A DNA stretch of 64,000 nucleotides. It comes from 'Nostoc azollae' 0708 (GTDB lineage Bacteria; Cyanobacteriota; Cyanobacteriia; Cyanobacteriales; Nostocaceae). A program made the translations under genes and the position numbers. The DNA is taken from the NCBI RefSeq assembly GCF_000196515.1, contig NC_014248.1, positions 2,225,001-2,289,000 of the forward strand, written 5' to 3'. The stretch's first letter is position 1. Each line of letters starts with the position of its first letter. The notes under the pieces were generated by a model, which was not told where the DNA came from, ran no database searches, and worked only from the letters and a program-made list of their open reading frames with translations. Shown here in pieces: positions 48,393 to 59,236 of this stretch.

Positions 48393-51074
48393 TTAATCAT
48401 TACCCGATTTTTCACTACTAGCTTTTAATTTTGGATAAGCAATGCGTTTATGATGAAATTGCTGCCAAACATCCACAAATATTTGAGCAACTTTCGACAT
48501 TTCTTCCTTTGTCAATCCTGAATCTATTAATTGCTCATCTTGCCATTTGCCACGGATAATATTATTCAACATATTTAATGCTTGTTCTGGAGTCGCATCT
48601 TTGAGACTTCGCAACGCAGCTTCACAGGAGTCAGCTAACATGACAATTCCTGTTTCTCTAGATTGAGGAATAGGACCATCATAACAAAAGTCGGCTTTGT
48701 TGACAATTATACTAGGATTATCCTTAGCCATTTCTTGGGCTTGGTGATAAAAATATGTGATCGCCATTGTCCCCTGATGTTCAGGAATAAAAGCTTGAAT
48801 TACTGTCGGTAAACTGTGTTTCTTAGCCATCACCAAACCTTCAGTCACGTGCTTTTTAATAATTGTCGCACTCTGCCAAGGGTCTTTAATTTCCGTCTCA
48901 TGTTTATTCGGACTCCCCATTTGATTTTCAATAAATCCCAGAGGGTCATGCATTTTACCAATATCATGGTAAAGCGTCCCAGCCCTTACTAATTCAACAT
49001 TACAGCGCAGTTTTTTAGCCGCCGCTTCCGCTAGAGTCGCTACAAACAAAGTATGTTGAAAAGTTCCTGGAGTTTCAGTAGCGAGTCGCTTTAACAAAGG
49101 GCGGTTAGGGTTAGCCAATTCTGCCAAGCGGATGGGAGTGACGAGATCAAATAGTTTTTCTAAATAAGGACTTAAGCCTAAAGCAATAATACTCCAAGCC
49201 AAACCAGATAAAGCAAACAACAGAGAGTCTTGGAGGACGATATACCATCCTGAACCAAATGCTGCACCAATAAGTATATTTAAAACTAAATAAATACTCC
49301 CTTGAGTCAAGGCAATCACAATACCTAATAACGCCAGTTCTTCGCGGGATTTGAACCTCTGTGCTAAATAACTGCTCAAAATTCCTCCCGCAGCACCAGC
49401 TAAAAGAACAATCTTACTAATGCCTATACTGACTGGTAGTATTAATGATAATAGTAGCACAACTGTTACACTTAAATTCGAGCCGTAGAAACTCCCCAAC
49501 AATAACCCGATGGCGCTCCAGGTAGTGTAGGGTACACCCATCGCTAGAACACTAGGGATACTTAGAGTTAGCAGTAATATCAACAAGCGATCGCGTTCTC
49601 GCAAATGATTACCAAGCCGCCGGTCTACCCAAGCAAAAACCCCAAGGGCTGCGCTAACCAAGCCTGTTACCCCTATCAAAGCCAGCCAATTTAGTTCTCG
49701 ACGAATCAAATGATAATACTCTAAGACATCAGATTTCCATTCTGTAATCCGTTCTCCTTTGTTAACAATTACTTGTCCTTGACGGACTTTTTCCATCACA
49801 GTTGGAACTTGATCTGCGGCTATTTCTGCCTGTTGTTTGGTTTTTTCTTCATCTTGCTGGAGATTCGGCCGCAGCACAGCCAATAAAACCTTAGTTGCTA
49901 AGGATTCAGCTTCATCAGGTACAGACTTTTGCACTTGTAAACTCACCGCATCCTGCAAAATACTGAATGGTACTCCTGGCGCTATGCCTTGAGTAAGAAT
50001 CCTTTCTGCACTTTCATGGATTCCCATTTGTGTTTTTATCCAATCTTCATCTGACAAATCCAAAAGCAGAGTTGCCGCATATACTGCTTGTTTTCTTTGA
50101 GTCTCTATCTGTAAAAGTTTGGCAGTTGCTTGAACATATCCTTGTCTGATTTGGGATATTTGGGTAATCAGTAAAGAGAAATTCTTGTTTGGGGCAGTGA
50201 TACTATAAGCACCTAATTCTGCTAAGGCTTGATCAAAATCAGGTTTACTAATCTTACTTTCCTCTTTAATTGCAGGTGTAGATAGAGGCAACAACGGACT
50301 AGGCATAGGTCTAGAAAACACCAGTCTATCTGCTGTTCTTGATTTAGGCATCAACAATTTATTATTTTGTTTCTGATAATTTGCTAAAGCCACTTTTAGC
50401 CGTTGCCATTCGGATTCCAAACAAGAACGGAGGTATCGCTGGTTAGGAACAGACAAAATTGAAACATCGAAAAAAGGAAAAGACCCAGCAACACCACGAA
50501 GTTCATTCCCATCTTCGAGAATTTGTCGTAAATGTTCGTTAATTTGCTCATTTTTTCGGGTATTAATCATCAATATAGCGTGTGTATTTGTTTTTGCTAC
50601 TTTGCGATCAGCTTCAGTTTGTTGTCTATTTTCGATACTTGCAGTATATGGAGCAATAAATGTTTGTGGTGCAATAGTGCCAATTTTCATCTGGGGTTGA
50701 TTGTATAATTCATGCCCCATTACACCAGTAATAGATACCACAGCCATAAACAAAATTACAGCAGAACGCTTTTCATGTAACCAACTGAAAACTACTGCAT
50801 GAAAGCCATGATGAGTTTTGAAAGATTTTGCAGTTGATTGAGGTGCTTTTCTTGCTTGTCGGTGTCCACCTTGATCAGTAGTCGGTAATAAATACAGAAG
50901 TAGATTCTTGAAAATAGTTCTGAAAATATTCCTGAAAACTTTTTTGTTGCCAGTTCCACTCTTGGAATTACTCACCGAACCAAGCCTCTTTACTTGACGG
51001 TATAACACTTTGTACTGTCGCCGCCATTGCCTCAATTGCTGGGTCAAGGACTGCCAAAATTGCTGCGTTTTCAT
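48393..51074 (-). CDS. 7TM-HD family membrane phosphohydrolase (PgpH-like)
   Basis: An 893-residue protein. A basic cytosolic N-terminus is followed by a membrane segment (about 105-123), a large extracytoplasmic region with QMKIGTIAPQTFIAPYTASI (7TMR-HDED type), then about seven membrane helices (roughly 460-655). The C-terminal HD domain has TPGTFQHTLFVATLAEAAAK, the metal motif LYHDIGKMHDP and FIPEHQGTMAITYFYHQAQE. In Firmicutes PgpH degrades cyclic di-AMP. Cyclic di-AMP signalling is plausible here, but the substrate is inferred. It is longer than Firmicute PgpH because of the N-terminus. Confidence 0.88.
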   Translation of the reverse strand: MKTQQFWQSLTQQLRQWRRQYKVLYRQVKRLGSVSNSKSGTGNKKVFRNIFRTIFKNLLLYLLPTTDQGGHRQARKAPQSTAKSFKTHHGFHAVVFSWLHEKRSAVILFMAVVSITGVMGHELYNQPQMKIGTIAPQTFIAPYTASIENRQQTEADRKVAKTNTHAILMINTRKNEQINEHLRQILEDGNELRGVAGSFPFFDVSILSVPNQRYLRSCLESEWQRLKVALANYQKQNNKLLMPKSRTADRLVFSRPMPSPLLPLSTPAIKEESKISKPDFDQALAELGAYSITAPNKNFSLLITQISQIRQGYVQATAKLLQIETQRKQAVYAATLLLDLSDEDWIKTQMGIHESAERILTQGIAPGVPFSILQDAVSLQVQKSVPDEAESLATKVLLAVLRPNLQQDEEKTKQQAEIAADQVPTVMEKVRQGQVIVNKGERITEWKSDVLEYYHLIRRELNWLALIGVTGLVSAALGVFAWVDRRLGNHLRERDRLLILLLTLSIPSVLAMGVPYTTWSAIGLLLGSFYGSNLSVTVVLLLSLILPVSIGISKIVLLAGAAGGILSSYLAQRFKSREELALLGIVIALTQGSIYLVLNILIGAAFGSGWYIVLQDSLLFALSGLAWSIIALGLSPYLEKLFDLVTPIRLAELANPNRPLLKRLATETPGTFQHTLFVATLAEAAAKKLRCNVELVRAGTLYHDIGKMHDPLGFIENQMGSPNKHETEIKDPWQSATIIKKHVTEGLVMAKKHSLPTVIQAFIPEHQGTMAITYFYHQAQEMAKDNPSIIVNKADFCYDGPIPQSRETGIVMLADSCEAALRSLKDATPEQALNMLNNIIRGKWQDEQLIDSGLTKEEMSKVAQIFVDVWQQFHHKRIAYPKLKASSEKSGND

Positions 51075-51640
51075 TACTTCTGGCTGTAGTTCCGATACAA
51101 AATGCTAAATTCAGTAGATCAACAAGTTTTTAGTCAAGGCATACACACAACAGTAATGTTTTCCTAGACAATAAGTACCTGGGCGAAATTAATCAAACAT
51201 TTTTGGGAAAAACAGAAATCTCCGTATTGCTTACAGCAGATAGCAGATCAATGAGGTACAGAATCTAAGTTAAAACCTAGACAGCAAGAGAGTTTTACTC
51301 CTGACTCCTGACTCCTGCTGTATCTGTTCCCTGTTAAGAGTTTCCTGTTTCTTCCTCTAAATGCAAAATTTATTTTGCACCACTACTTATTCAAAGAGTT
51401 TGTTTGAAAGTGTAAGTGGAAAGGCGCAAAAAACCAAAGTATGTAATTAAAAGTAAAGTTGCCCAACAACCTCTTTTTTTTGGGAGCATCCCAAATATGT
51501 AAGTTTACTGTCATGCTCTAGCTTGCTTCCCGCACGGTATGAAGTGCTGCACTAACAAAATGACAATTTATGTATGATATTTTTGCAAAATTGGTATGCT
51601 CCCTTCTTTTCTGCCTTCTGCTTTGGATATTATTGATTTT
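51075..51640. other. Intergenic region with a dispersed repeat
   Basis: About 565 bases. It contains copy 3 of the dispersed repeat (listed separately) and a GC-richer stretch near 51525-51570 related to one at 19185-19235. No gene seen. Confidence 0.45.
51237..51326 (+). repeat. Dispersed intergenic repeat, copy 3 of 3
   Basis: It begins CAGATAGCAGATCAATGAGG and ends TCCTGACTCCTGACTCC followed by TGCTGTATCTG. It is the closest relative of the copy at 36278-36366. Confidence 0.75.
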
Positions 51641-52567
51641 TTAGCGTGGGCGAATGACACTTGGTGCAGCATAGATTGAAAGTAGGTTCCCATTCATGCC
51701 GTATCCTGGTTTTGTTAATTCCTGAGTATTGGGAGTAACAGTATACACACCTGACCAAACCTCTACCAGTGTATTTGCTAATTCTAACATCTGAGAAAAG
51801 TTTTTCAGTCCCCATGGGGCTGAGTTAGTAGCTGGGAATAAAACCTGCCAATTAACAGGTATGCCGACTGCAGTATTATATGCCCCTGATAAGGCACCAG
51901 TAATTGCACTTCTAGATTGTGAGCCTAAACACCAATATTCTTGCTTCCGAGTATGATTATTAACTCGCAAAACTGTCAGTCGGAAGTCTTCCAATGTACT
52001 CAAAAAACAATAAATAGCTAATGCAATATTACTACTTAGTTCCTCTTGCTTGGTCAATTCGCCCCGCACCTGTTCTAATCCGGCATCTTGGGCTAATAAA
52101 CTATTTACTTTTAATAAAGTTTGTGGTATTGAAGTTGTAGTTTTTCCTAGAAAAGAAATTGTTTGGGGAATAAGGGTAATGGGGTCAAGTTTTTCTGTCA
52201 AAGATTGAGCGATCACATATCCTATTACTAAAGCTGCATCTGTCATCACTGGGTTAGTATCCCAAATTTGTAATACTTGCAGCAAATTTTTTTTAAGTTT
52301 AATAGTGTCTTCGTGAAAAAAAATTACCACTGGTAAAGTGGCTAAAATTATTTTCCCCCAAGCAATATGAGTAATATTTAAATCAACGGCAGCTTGTTGG
52401 TAACGCTTTAACCAATCATCTACATCTAATCTACCGTACTCAATTAAACTTTGTACACCCAAAATCGTCATTGCACCTAAATCACAACGATTGTGAGTAG
52501 CTAAACTCTCCCCTAGAAATGCTCCCAGGAAAATACCTCTAACTCGACTTACGAGAGAATAACGCAT
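51641..52567 (-). CDS. ADP-ribosylglycohydrolase-like protein
   Basis: A 308-residue protein. The N-terminus SRVRGIFLGAFLGESLA and the C-terminal ITGALSGAYNTAVGIPVNWQ match the first and last blocks of the ADP-ribosylglycohydrolase (ARH/DraG) fold. The metal-binding aspartates normally found after the first block and in the (T)DD motifs are not obvious: there is CDLGAM rather than a typical D-D-T, and MTDAALVIGY in the middle. The function may therefore be altered. Its neighbour on the same strand is aroQ, 72 bases upstream. Confidence 0.7.
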   Translation of the reverse strand: MRYSLVSRVRGIFLGAFLGESLATHNRCDLGAMTILGVQSLIEYGRLDVDDWLKRYQQAAVDLNITHIAWGKIILATLPVVIFFHEDTIKLKKNLLQVLQIWDTNPVMTDAALVIGYVIAQSLTEKLDPITLIPQTISFLGKTTTSIPQTLLKVNSLLAQDAGLEQVRGELTKQEELSSNIALAIYCFLSTLEDFRLTVLRVNNHTRKQEYWCLGSQSRSAITGALSGAYNTAVGIPVNWQVLFPATNSAPWGLKNFSQMLELANTLVEVWSGVYTVTPNTQELTKPGYGMNGNLLSIYAAPSVIRPR

Positions 52568-52639
52568 ATAATTTTAGATTTATTAGATTTTGGAATATTT
52601 TATCTATTTGCTCCAAAAATCAAAATCCACAACAAACTG

Positions 52640-53104
52640 TTAAACTTCGTCCTTTTTCAGATGATGTATCAATGCTTGTAAGCCTAACAAATAACTTTGC
52701 ATACCAAAGCCACTAATTTGACCAATTACCACTGGAGCTATGTAAGAATGATGACGAAAATCTTCTCGCCGATAAATATTACTTAGATGTACCTCCACTG
52801 TTGGTAAATTCACCGCTGTGATCGCATCTCTGAGAGCTACACTCGTATGGGTATATGCCCCGGCATTAATTACAATTCCTTGATGTTGTCCTAATGACCC
52901 ATGAATTGCATCCACTAAGACTCCTTCATGATTAGACTGTAAAACAGTAACTCTCGCCTCTAACTTCCGTCCTTCTGCTTCCAACAGTCCGTTAATATCC
53001 GCTAGGGTTAGAGAACCGTAAATTCCCGGCTCTCGCTGTCCTAGTAAATTGAGGTTTGGCCCGTGCAGTACGAAAATACTTAAAGAAGGCAATGTTAACT
53101 CCAA
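52640..53104 (-). CDS. aroQ: 3-dehydroquinate dehydratase, type II
   Basis: A 154-residue protein. It dehydrates 3-dehydroquinate in the shikimate pathway. Family blocks: [20 protein letters not shown] (with the catalytic Tyr in GIYGS and the Arg of GQRE), [32 protein letters not shown], and the lid/His region [20 protein letters not shown]. Length normal for the dodecameric type II enzyme. It is 13 bases behind the small gene at 53118-53255, so the two are probably cotranscribed. Confidence 0.95.
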   Translation of the reverse strand: MELTLPSLSIFVLHGPNLNLLGQREPGIYGSLTLADINGLLEAEGRKLEARVTVLQSNHEGVLVDAIHGSLGQHQGIVINAGAYTHTSVALRDAITAVNLPTVEVHLSNIYRREDFRHHSYIAPVVIGQISGFGMQSYLLGLQALIHHLKKDEV

Positions 53105-53117
53105 TTACTTTAAATAT

Positions 53118-53255
53118 TTATCGACGACGAGAACGTTCGTTCACAGGAATCGGAATCAGTTCCGGCTCCGGTTCAGATTCTGGCCCCAGCAATGCCTCAA
53201 CTAGCTTCCGTGCTAACTCTTTCAGCTTTTCCAGTACCTTTTCTATATAGTCCAT
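53118..53255 (-). CDS. Small 45-residue amphipathic protein upstream of aroQ
   Basis: The frame reads MDYIEKVLEKLKELARKLVE, then ALLGPESEPEPELIPIPVNE and RSRRR. A highly charged amphipathic helix is followed by a Pro/Glu segment and an arginine-rich end. The clear codon-like order, the short distance (13 bases) to aroQ and the low-complexity but regular composition suggest a real gene. I do not recognise a function. Confidence 0.6.
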   Translation of the reverse strand: MDYIEKVLEKLKELARKLVEALLGPESEPEPELIPIPVNERSRRR

Positions 53256-53663
53256 TGAACTGAACGCTCCTGAGATAATACCTCAATTTTAATTGAACTT
53301 TCTTTGCAGAAACTGGCGTATTGTCGCACTTCTGGTTTCTAACAGGGCTGATACATTTCTGTATTTAGGAGAAAATAAACCAATTGCAAAATTTAGTTTT
53401 GTGTTTTTCCTTACTTATTAGATTATCACAAGCTAAAAGGAAAGGGTAATGCTGTTTCGGTTGAATGTTGCTATAGGAGGATACAGGGCATTGGGCATTG
53501 GGCATTGGGAATTACTTTTGAATGTTGCTATAGGAGGATACAGGGCATTGGGCATTGGGCATTGGGAATTACTTTCTTATCCTCCTGCCTCCTGATACCG
53601 CAGCGTGGCGACAGCCATACTCCTTAATTCTTAAGATTTCATAATTCCCCATTTCCCCTGTCC
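53256..53663. other. Intergenic region with a tandem duplication
   Basis: About 400 bases between the small gene and the topA stop. It contains a 57-bp tandem duplication, listed separately. No gene seen. Confidence 0.5.
53461..53574. repeat. 57-bp direct tandem duplication with internal heptamers
   Basis: Two adjoining, apparently identical 57-base units start TTGAATGTTGCTATAGGAGG at 53461 and 53518. Each contains three tandem GGGCATT heptamers. The identity of the two units points to a very recent duplication. Confidence 0.85.
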
Positions 53664-56315
53664 CTAATTTGATGCTTCTTTCTTTTTCGCTCTACTCATT
53701 GATGATTTAGTAGTTGACTTAGTTTTAGAACTCGTTGATTTAGTAGTTTTGCGTGTTGTAGATTTTGTAGATGCCTTAGCTTGAAGTAATTCTAGTGCAG
53801 CAGAAAGCGTTACTGTTTCTACGGTCTGACCTTCAGGAAGACTGACATTAGTTTTGCCGTGCTTAATGTAAGGGCCATAGGGTCCATCATAGATATTAAT
53901 TGGTGAATCGTCCTCTGGATGTGTCCCCAATTCCCGTAAAGCCGCTTTAGATTTGCTAGTGCTAGAAGCACGTCCCTTTTTCGGTTCTGCCAACAATTCC
54001 AATGCACGCTCCAAAGAGATTGTCAATACATTATCAACTGCTTTGAGAGAACGGTAATCTTTTCCTTCCTTGCCCTGGTCATGGACAACATAGGGACCAA
54101 AACGACCTAAACTAGCTTGAATTCTACTATTTGTCGCTGGATGAACTCCCAATGTCCGGGGTAGTGCCAACAGCCCTACAGCCATGTCTAAAGTGAGATT
54201 TTCCGCTGTGACACCTTTGGGAAGAGACACTTGTTTAGCCTTAGGGTTTTCATCAGTTTTGTCACCCAACTGCACATAAGGTCCATAGGTGCCAATCTTC
54301 ACATAAATTGGTTCACCAGTTTCTGGATGCCTTCCCACCTGGTCTGGTCCGGTGGTTTTTTGTCTGAGTAAAACTTCTACCTGTTTGGGGTCGAGGTCTG
54401 CGGGTGTCAGATCTTTGGGAATGGAAGCTGTAACAACACCTTCGCCATTTTCTACTTCAATGTAAGGACCATATTTACCAATGCGGACTTTAGCATCTAA
54501 ATTTTCTAGTTCTACAGTTCTGGCTGTAGTCGCATCAATTTGACTTTCCCGTTCTCTCACCAGGGTTTCTAAACCTTTTTCTCCCAGATAAAATTTCTTC
54601 AGGTAAGGTAGCCATTTAGCTTCACCTGTAGCAATGTCATCTAGAGTTTGCTCCATTTTGGAGGTAAAACTGGGATCAACAATATCGGGGAAATGTTTCT
54701 CTAATAAATCAGTGACAGCGAAGGCTGTGAAAGTTGGAATCAAGGCATTACTCACCAAGTGAGCATAACCTTTATCGATGATAGTGCCAATAATGCTGGC
54801 GTAGGTACTAGGACGACCAATACCTTCACTTTCTAAGGTTTTAACTAGACTAGCTTCGGTGTACCTAGCTGGAGGTTGAGTTTCATGATCCACTGCTTCC
54901 AGTTCTGTACAGGTAGGATGATCTCCAACTTTGAGGGGTGGTAAAATGACTTCTTGGTCTTCTAATGCAGCTTCGGGATCATCGGAACCTTCTACGTAGG
55001 CGCGTAGGTAGCCTGGGAAATCAATACGTTTTCCAGAAGAACGAAAACTAGCTTCTTCAACTTGTAGCTGGACAGTAATTTGGGTTTGGCGCGAGTCAGG
55101 CATTTGTGAGGCGACAGTACGCTTCCAAATTAAGTCATATACTGCAAATTCCCGTCCACCTAAACCTGTTTCTTGGGGCGTGCGGAAGGTGCTACCGGCG
55201 GGGCGAATAGCTTCGTGTGCTTCTTGTGCGCCTTTGGACTTGGTGGTGTATTGTCTCGGCTGAGGGCTGAGATATTGTTTACCGTATTTTTTTTCTACAC
55301 AACTACGAGCTGCTGCGATCGCTTGATCTGACAAATGCACCGAATCTGTACGCATATAGGTAATATACCCTTGCTCGTACAAATTTTGGGCAACCCGCAT
55401 TGTATCCCGTGCTGAAAGGCACAACTTACGGTTAGATTCTTGTTGCAGCGTCGAGGTAGTAAACGGTGGTGCGGGTTTGCGCGTAACTGGACGTTCTTCA
55501 ATATTGTTGACATTCCAGGTTTTACCCGTGAGTTGTTCCTGGAGTTCTACGGCTTGTTCTTTGTTTAACAACACCACATTGTGCCCAGCAGTAATTTGTC
55601 CTGTGGCGGGATCAAAATCACTACCTGTCGCTACTTTGGTACCTCCTAGCGTCACTAATTGGGCTCTAAAGGGGGTTTTTTCCTGTAGTAAGCTAGCTTT
55701 TAAATCCCAATAAGTACCTTCATGGAAAGCTCGGCGTTGGCGTTCCTTCGTGACTAAAAGCCTGACTGCTACAGACTGGACTCGTCCTGCGGATAAACCC
55801 CAAGCAATTTTTTTCCAGAGCAGAGGTGATAGGGTGTACCCTACTAATCGATCTAAAATTCTCCGGGTTTCTTGAGCGCGAACTAACTGCTCATCAATAA
55901 TACGGCAGTTTTGCAAAGCCTTTTTAATGGCCTCTTGAGTAATTTCATGAAACACCATTCGCTTTGTGGGAATTTTTGGCTTCAGCAACTGGTATAAATG
56001 CCAACTAATGCTTTCACCTTCCCGATCTTCGTCAGTTGCCAATATTAATTCATCAACACCTTTGAGGGCATCTTTAAGCTGAGTGACAATTTTCTTTTTA
56101 TCCTTGGGAACGACATACACCGCTTCAAAGTCGGCTTCTATATTCACCCCAAGCTGCGCCCATTTTTCCCCTTTGACAGCCGCGGGAATTTCACTAGCTG
56201 ACTGTGGAAGGTCACGTACATGACCCATAGAAGCCTCTACCCGATAGTCTTGTGGCAGGTAGTTGCGAATGGTACGAGCTTTGGTTGGAGATTCGACGAT
56301 GACGAGAGTTGACAT
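53664..56315 (-). CDS. topA: DNA topoisomerase I (type IA)
   Basis: An 883-residue enzyme that relaxes negative supercoils. The TOPRIM domain begins [20 protein letters not shown] and carries the acidic DEDREGESI motif at 95-103. The DNA-binding block [14 protein letters not shown] is at 173-186. The nucleophile is Tyr320 in [13 protein letters not shown]. The C-terminus carries repeated short modules with GxYGPYI and RFGPYV motifs (about 600-850) in place of zinc fingers, as in other cyanobacteria. A Lys/Ser/Thr-rich basic tail follows. It looks intact. Confidence 0.96.
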   Translation of the reverse strand: MSTLVIVESPTKARTIRNYLPQDYRVEASMGHVRDLPQSASEIPAAVKGEKWAQLGVNIEADFEAVYVVPKDKKKIVTQLKDALKGVDELILATDEDREGESISWHLYQLLKPKIPTKRMVFHEITQEAIKKALQNCRIIDEQLVRAQETRRILDRLVGYTLSPLLWKKIAWGLSAGRVQSVAVRLLVTKERQRRAFHEGTYWDLKASLLQEKTPFRAQLVTLGGTKVATGSDFDPATGQITAGHNVVLLNKEQAVELQEQLTGKTWNVNNIEERPVTRKPAPPFTTSTLQQESNRKLCLSARDTMRVAQNLYEQGYITYMRTDSVHLSDQAIAAARSCVEKKYGKQYLSPQPRQYTTKSKGAQEAHEAIRPAGSTFRTPQETGLGGREFAVYDLIWKRTVASQMPDSRQTQITVQLQVEEASFRSSGKRIDFPGYLRAYVEGSDDPEAALEDQEVILPPLKVGDHPTCTELEAVDHETQPPARYTEASLVKTLESEGIGRPSTYASIIGTIIDKGYAHLVSNALIPTFTAFAVTDLLEKHFPDIVDPSFTSKMEQTLDDIATGEAKWLPYLKKFYLGEKGLETLVRERESQIDATTARTVELENLDAKVRIGKYGPYIEVENGEGVVTASIPKDLTPADLDPKQVEVLLRQKTTGPDQVGRHPETGEPIYVKIGTYGPYVQLGDKTDENPKAKQVSLPKGVTAENLTLDMAVGLLALPRTLGVHPATNSRIQASLGRFGPYVVHDQGKEGKDYRSLKAVDNVLTISLERALELLAEPKKGRASSTSKSKAALRELGTHPEDDSPINIYDGPYGPYIKHGKTNVSLPEGQTVETVTLSAALELLQAKASTKSTTRKTTKSTSSKTKSTTKSSMSRAKKKEASN

Positions 56316-57194
56316 GGAAATTTCAAAAAAAAGAATAGCTGTGAAGCTAAACAGTCAAGTTGAGATAATTTTGGCGAAATGTCAAGATGAAATATCACGC
56401 CTAAGCAGTTATTTAATCCTTACACAAACTGCCCAAAAGGGTGAAAACTCTTTCAACTTTAGGTACAGTCAGCCCCAGAAGACTGGAAATGGCAATGCAA
56501 AATGCAAATTGCTTAGATATTTCCATCTTTAACTTATCTAACGCACAATTGGCGACTACAATTTTCAAAATATCCCTGAAGTTTAAGTCGTTTGATTCCT
56601 TCTTTGTTTGATGGCTGGGAGTTGTGAGCAATTCTAAATTCTGGTTCACTTGACTACGCAGCAAGTTGAGAAGCAAAGGATACCTCACTTACACTTTATC
56701 TAAAGTACGATATGCTTCGCGTCAAGCCTACAAAGCATCGCGCTTTTGGAAAATTGAGAAAAAAGGTAAGTAATATTATATTTATTTAGGCTAATCTACG
56801 TAGTATTACGAAATTAAGTATTATTCGATAATATAAGCATAAAACTAATTCCTAACAAAATCTCTCAAGTTTAGCTTCATCAAATACTTACACCCCGACG
56901 GGGAAAATAGTTATGAATATTGATTTGCGCAAACAAAATGTTTGAATTATTCGCAATCTTAATTGGTGTTTTTTCTGAGCAAGCAACTGCCATTCGGGAT
57001 TTTCAGTAAAATTAATTATCCTAATTTATGAGTTCTCCGGTTTTTATATTTCAAATAAATGAAAATACTACCTTGATTTCAGTAACAAATAGAGTTAACC
57101 GAAGAAACCTAAAGTTTTCACACATATTTCTTCCTGTTTGGTAATATGGTAACTATAGACTGAAATCAAATTTTACACGGTATCTAACTACATG
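56316..57194. other. Long intergenic region upstream of topA
   Basis: Nearly 900 bases. A 91-codon frame at 56413-56688 (minus) has no recognisable motif or ribosome site and is not called. The half near 56316 should hold the topA promoter. The rest is AT-rich (about 56800-57180) without signals I can name. Confidence 0.4.
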
Positions 57195-57592
57195 AGAGTA
57201 ATGAAGCTCTCATCAGCAAGAAACTTGTAGAACATCTGATAGAATCACTCGGATTTAATCAACAAGAGCAGGTTTCACAATTAATTTTCTATAGGAAATG
57301 GAAAACTTGATTTTGCAGTTCGCAAAAATACTGTTAGTGATAGTTTCTAATGTTGGAGAACTCATCCATATTTACTAGTCGAAGTCAAAGCATGAGGAAC
57401 AGGTGCAGGAGCAAATATTAATTTATCATAAGGGACTCCTCAATACGTCAGCACTATAGAGCAAATCACAAGATATTTAATTCCTGCCAATTGTCAAAAA
57501 TGTCAATGGGCATTATTACTAGTTCAGTTCATATCCAGCTATTTAGACGACATGGGAAACTTGTTGTACCTGCCACTGCTAGTCTTTTAATT
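57195..57592 (+). pseudogene. Remnant of a restriction-nuclease-like domain
   Basis: Pieces in three frames: ALISKKLVEHLIESLGFNQQ, then GKLDFAVRKNT, then HPYLLVEVKA (stop) GTGAGANINLS and GTPQYVSTIEQITRYLIPA. It ends SSVHIQLFRRHGKLVVPATA. The D...(V)EVKA spacing is that of a PD-(D/E)XK nuclease core, as in type I restriction R-subunit N-termini. Stops and at least three frameshifts are present. Together with the methylase fragment at 47741-48067 it may reflect lost restriction systems, but the link is inference. Confidence 0.5.
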
Positions 57593-57600
57593 TAAAAAGA

Positions 57601-59101
57601 GTAAGGATTCAGGTGGTGGGGTATTGACAAGTGTGATAGGTGAGGCAGAATATAGCAGTTATGGAAAAGAAGCTGCCACCAAAACTAGACAGACTGGTAG
57701 GAATCATTTGGGAACAGAGCAACTGGTAGGAATCATTATTTACCAGGGGAAAAGTAGAGAGAACCTAAGAAATAGAGTAGTAGAACTGGAAAAAGAAATA
57801 GAGAAACTCAAAGTCAGTAGAGATTTAGAGACCATAACATTATCCAAACCACCGTCGGGAGACATCCTCAAAAAAACGGAGAACAAACAAGAAGAGAAAC
57901 AAGAAGAGAAACAAGAAGAGAACCAGACACGAAAACGGAAACCAGGAGGACAACCAGGGCATAGGGGAAAAAGGAGAAAGGTGTTTGGTGGAGTAGATAG
58001 AATAGATTTGAGATAGTGGGACGGCAAGTGTATGGATGGTGAGCTCAGGGGGGATTATTTGGCGAACCAATAAAAGTGGAAACACAACAAGTAGGGGAGT
58101 TGGTGGACAGGCTAATGGCAGTGGATTTGCAGTCTGTGTGGGCAAACACAAAGGGAACACTGGTCACCAGAGATAGTACCGGGACAAGATATAGGAATCA
58201 CAGGACAAGCTTTTTTGGGATGGATCAATAACTAGGGTCATTGACCCTATGAAAAACAACACTTCTTGTTGTGGGCACTGGGTCCAATAGAAATTGGAGT
58301 AGGAACATTATTAAGTACCAATAAAGGAGTAGATGGTCCAGTGGCTCAAAGTATTCATAGCCTCAAACAGTGGATCAAACAAACCCAGCCTCATATCCTT
58401 GGGGATGAAACACCCTAAGTAGTCAAAGGGGTGAAACAATAGTTATGGATTTTTGCCAATAGTGACTTCCCTTTATTTCATGGGTCCTGATACTCCTTGT
58501 CCTGGCGAATTAGAATCCATTGTGGGTTCAAGTTACTCTGGTGTACTCAGTTCTGATGACTTTACTGCCTATAACGGTTATGCGGTCACAGCTCAACAGA
58601 AATGCCAGGCACATCTACCCTACCCCGTCACTTCAAGACACTAATCAAGATTCCTGGCTTCAATCACCAAGAAATTGGCACAAAATTCATGGACCTCATA
58701 GATGAAGGTTTTAAAAACTACCCTTTATTCCAACAAACCCAAAACCTTCATGAATTCTTGACTTGCCCATCCTAGTTTCAACCAAAAGTTGAATCTTCCA
58801 TTCATTCATTGATCAAGCCCCAGGGGAACCTGGTAAACTTTTACCTTCCTTAGGCAATAGACCTTGATCATAATTTAGCTGAACTAAGGTTAGGTTTAGC
58901 ACTGACACAAGGAAAAGTCTGTGGTGGTTCTCTTTCTCTGGAGCTATTCCAACATACTGCGAATTTATTGACGGTTATACAAACTTGTCGCCGTCAAGCA
59001 CTTTCTCGAATTGAGTTTTTTGACCAACCTATGAAAGCCATGGTTCACTCTGCTTTCCATAGACCTTCTTTAATCCCTCTTCCTTAGACCTGAATCCTTA
59101 C
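57601..59101 (+). mobile_element. IS66-family element, degenerate
   Basis: About 1.5 kb with exact 13-bp inverted ends: GTAAGGATTCAGG at 57601-57613 and its complement CCTGAATCCTTAC at 59089-59101. Only the tnpC-type transposase region is present, and it is broken; I see no tnpA/tnpB. The flanking 8 bases differ (TAAAAAGA versus AAGAAAAA), so no IS66-type target duplication is preserved. Its 3' end recurs at 47529-47738. Confidence 0.85.
57624..59085 (+). pseudogene. IS66 transposase (TnpC) pseudogene
   Basis: The first frame has a leucine-zipper-like region (LRNRVVELEKEIEKLKVSRD), the LSKPPSGD motif, a repetitive NKQEEKQEEKQEENQ linker (15-bp tandem units) and RKPGGQPGHRGKRRKVF. After a stop at 58014 come frameshifted pieces: CGQTQREHWSPEIVPGQDIG, then QHFLLWALGPIEIGVGTLLS, HILGDETP (first Asp), YSGVLSSDDFTAYNG (second Asp) and the C-terminal LSLELFQHTANLLTVIQTCR. 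Many stops and shifts are present. Confidence 0.85.
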
Positions 59102-59236
59102 AAGAAAAAGTAAACATTGTTGTCTAACTAGCTTTTTTACTGTGTGAAAAAAGCTGGAAGTTTCAGGTGCATAATTTATATTTTCATGGCTACTGGATTT
59201 AAAGAAACTATAGTTCTGAATTGCTTGTAAATGTAG

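Noticed and set aside
56413-56688. 91-codon minus-strand frame upstream of topA
   Set aside because: No motif, no ribosome site and irregular composition. It may be an old remnant, but I cannot support a gene.
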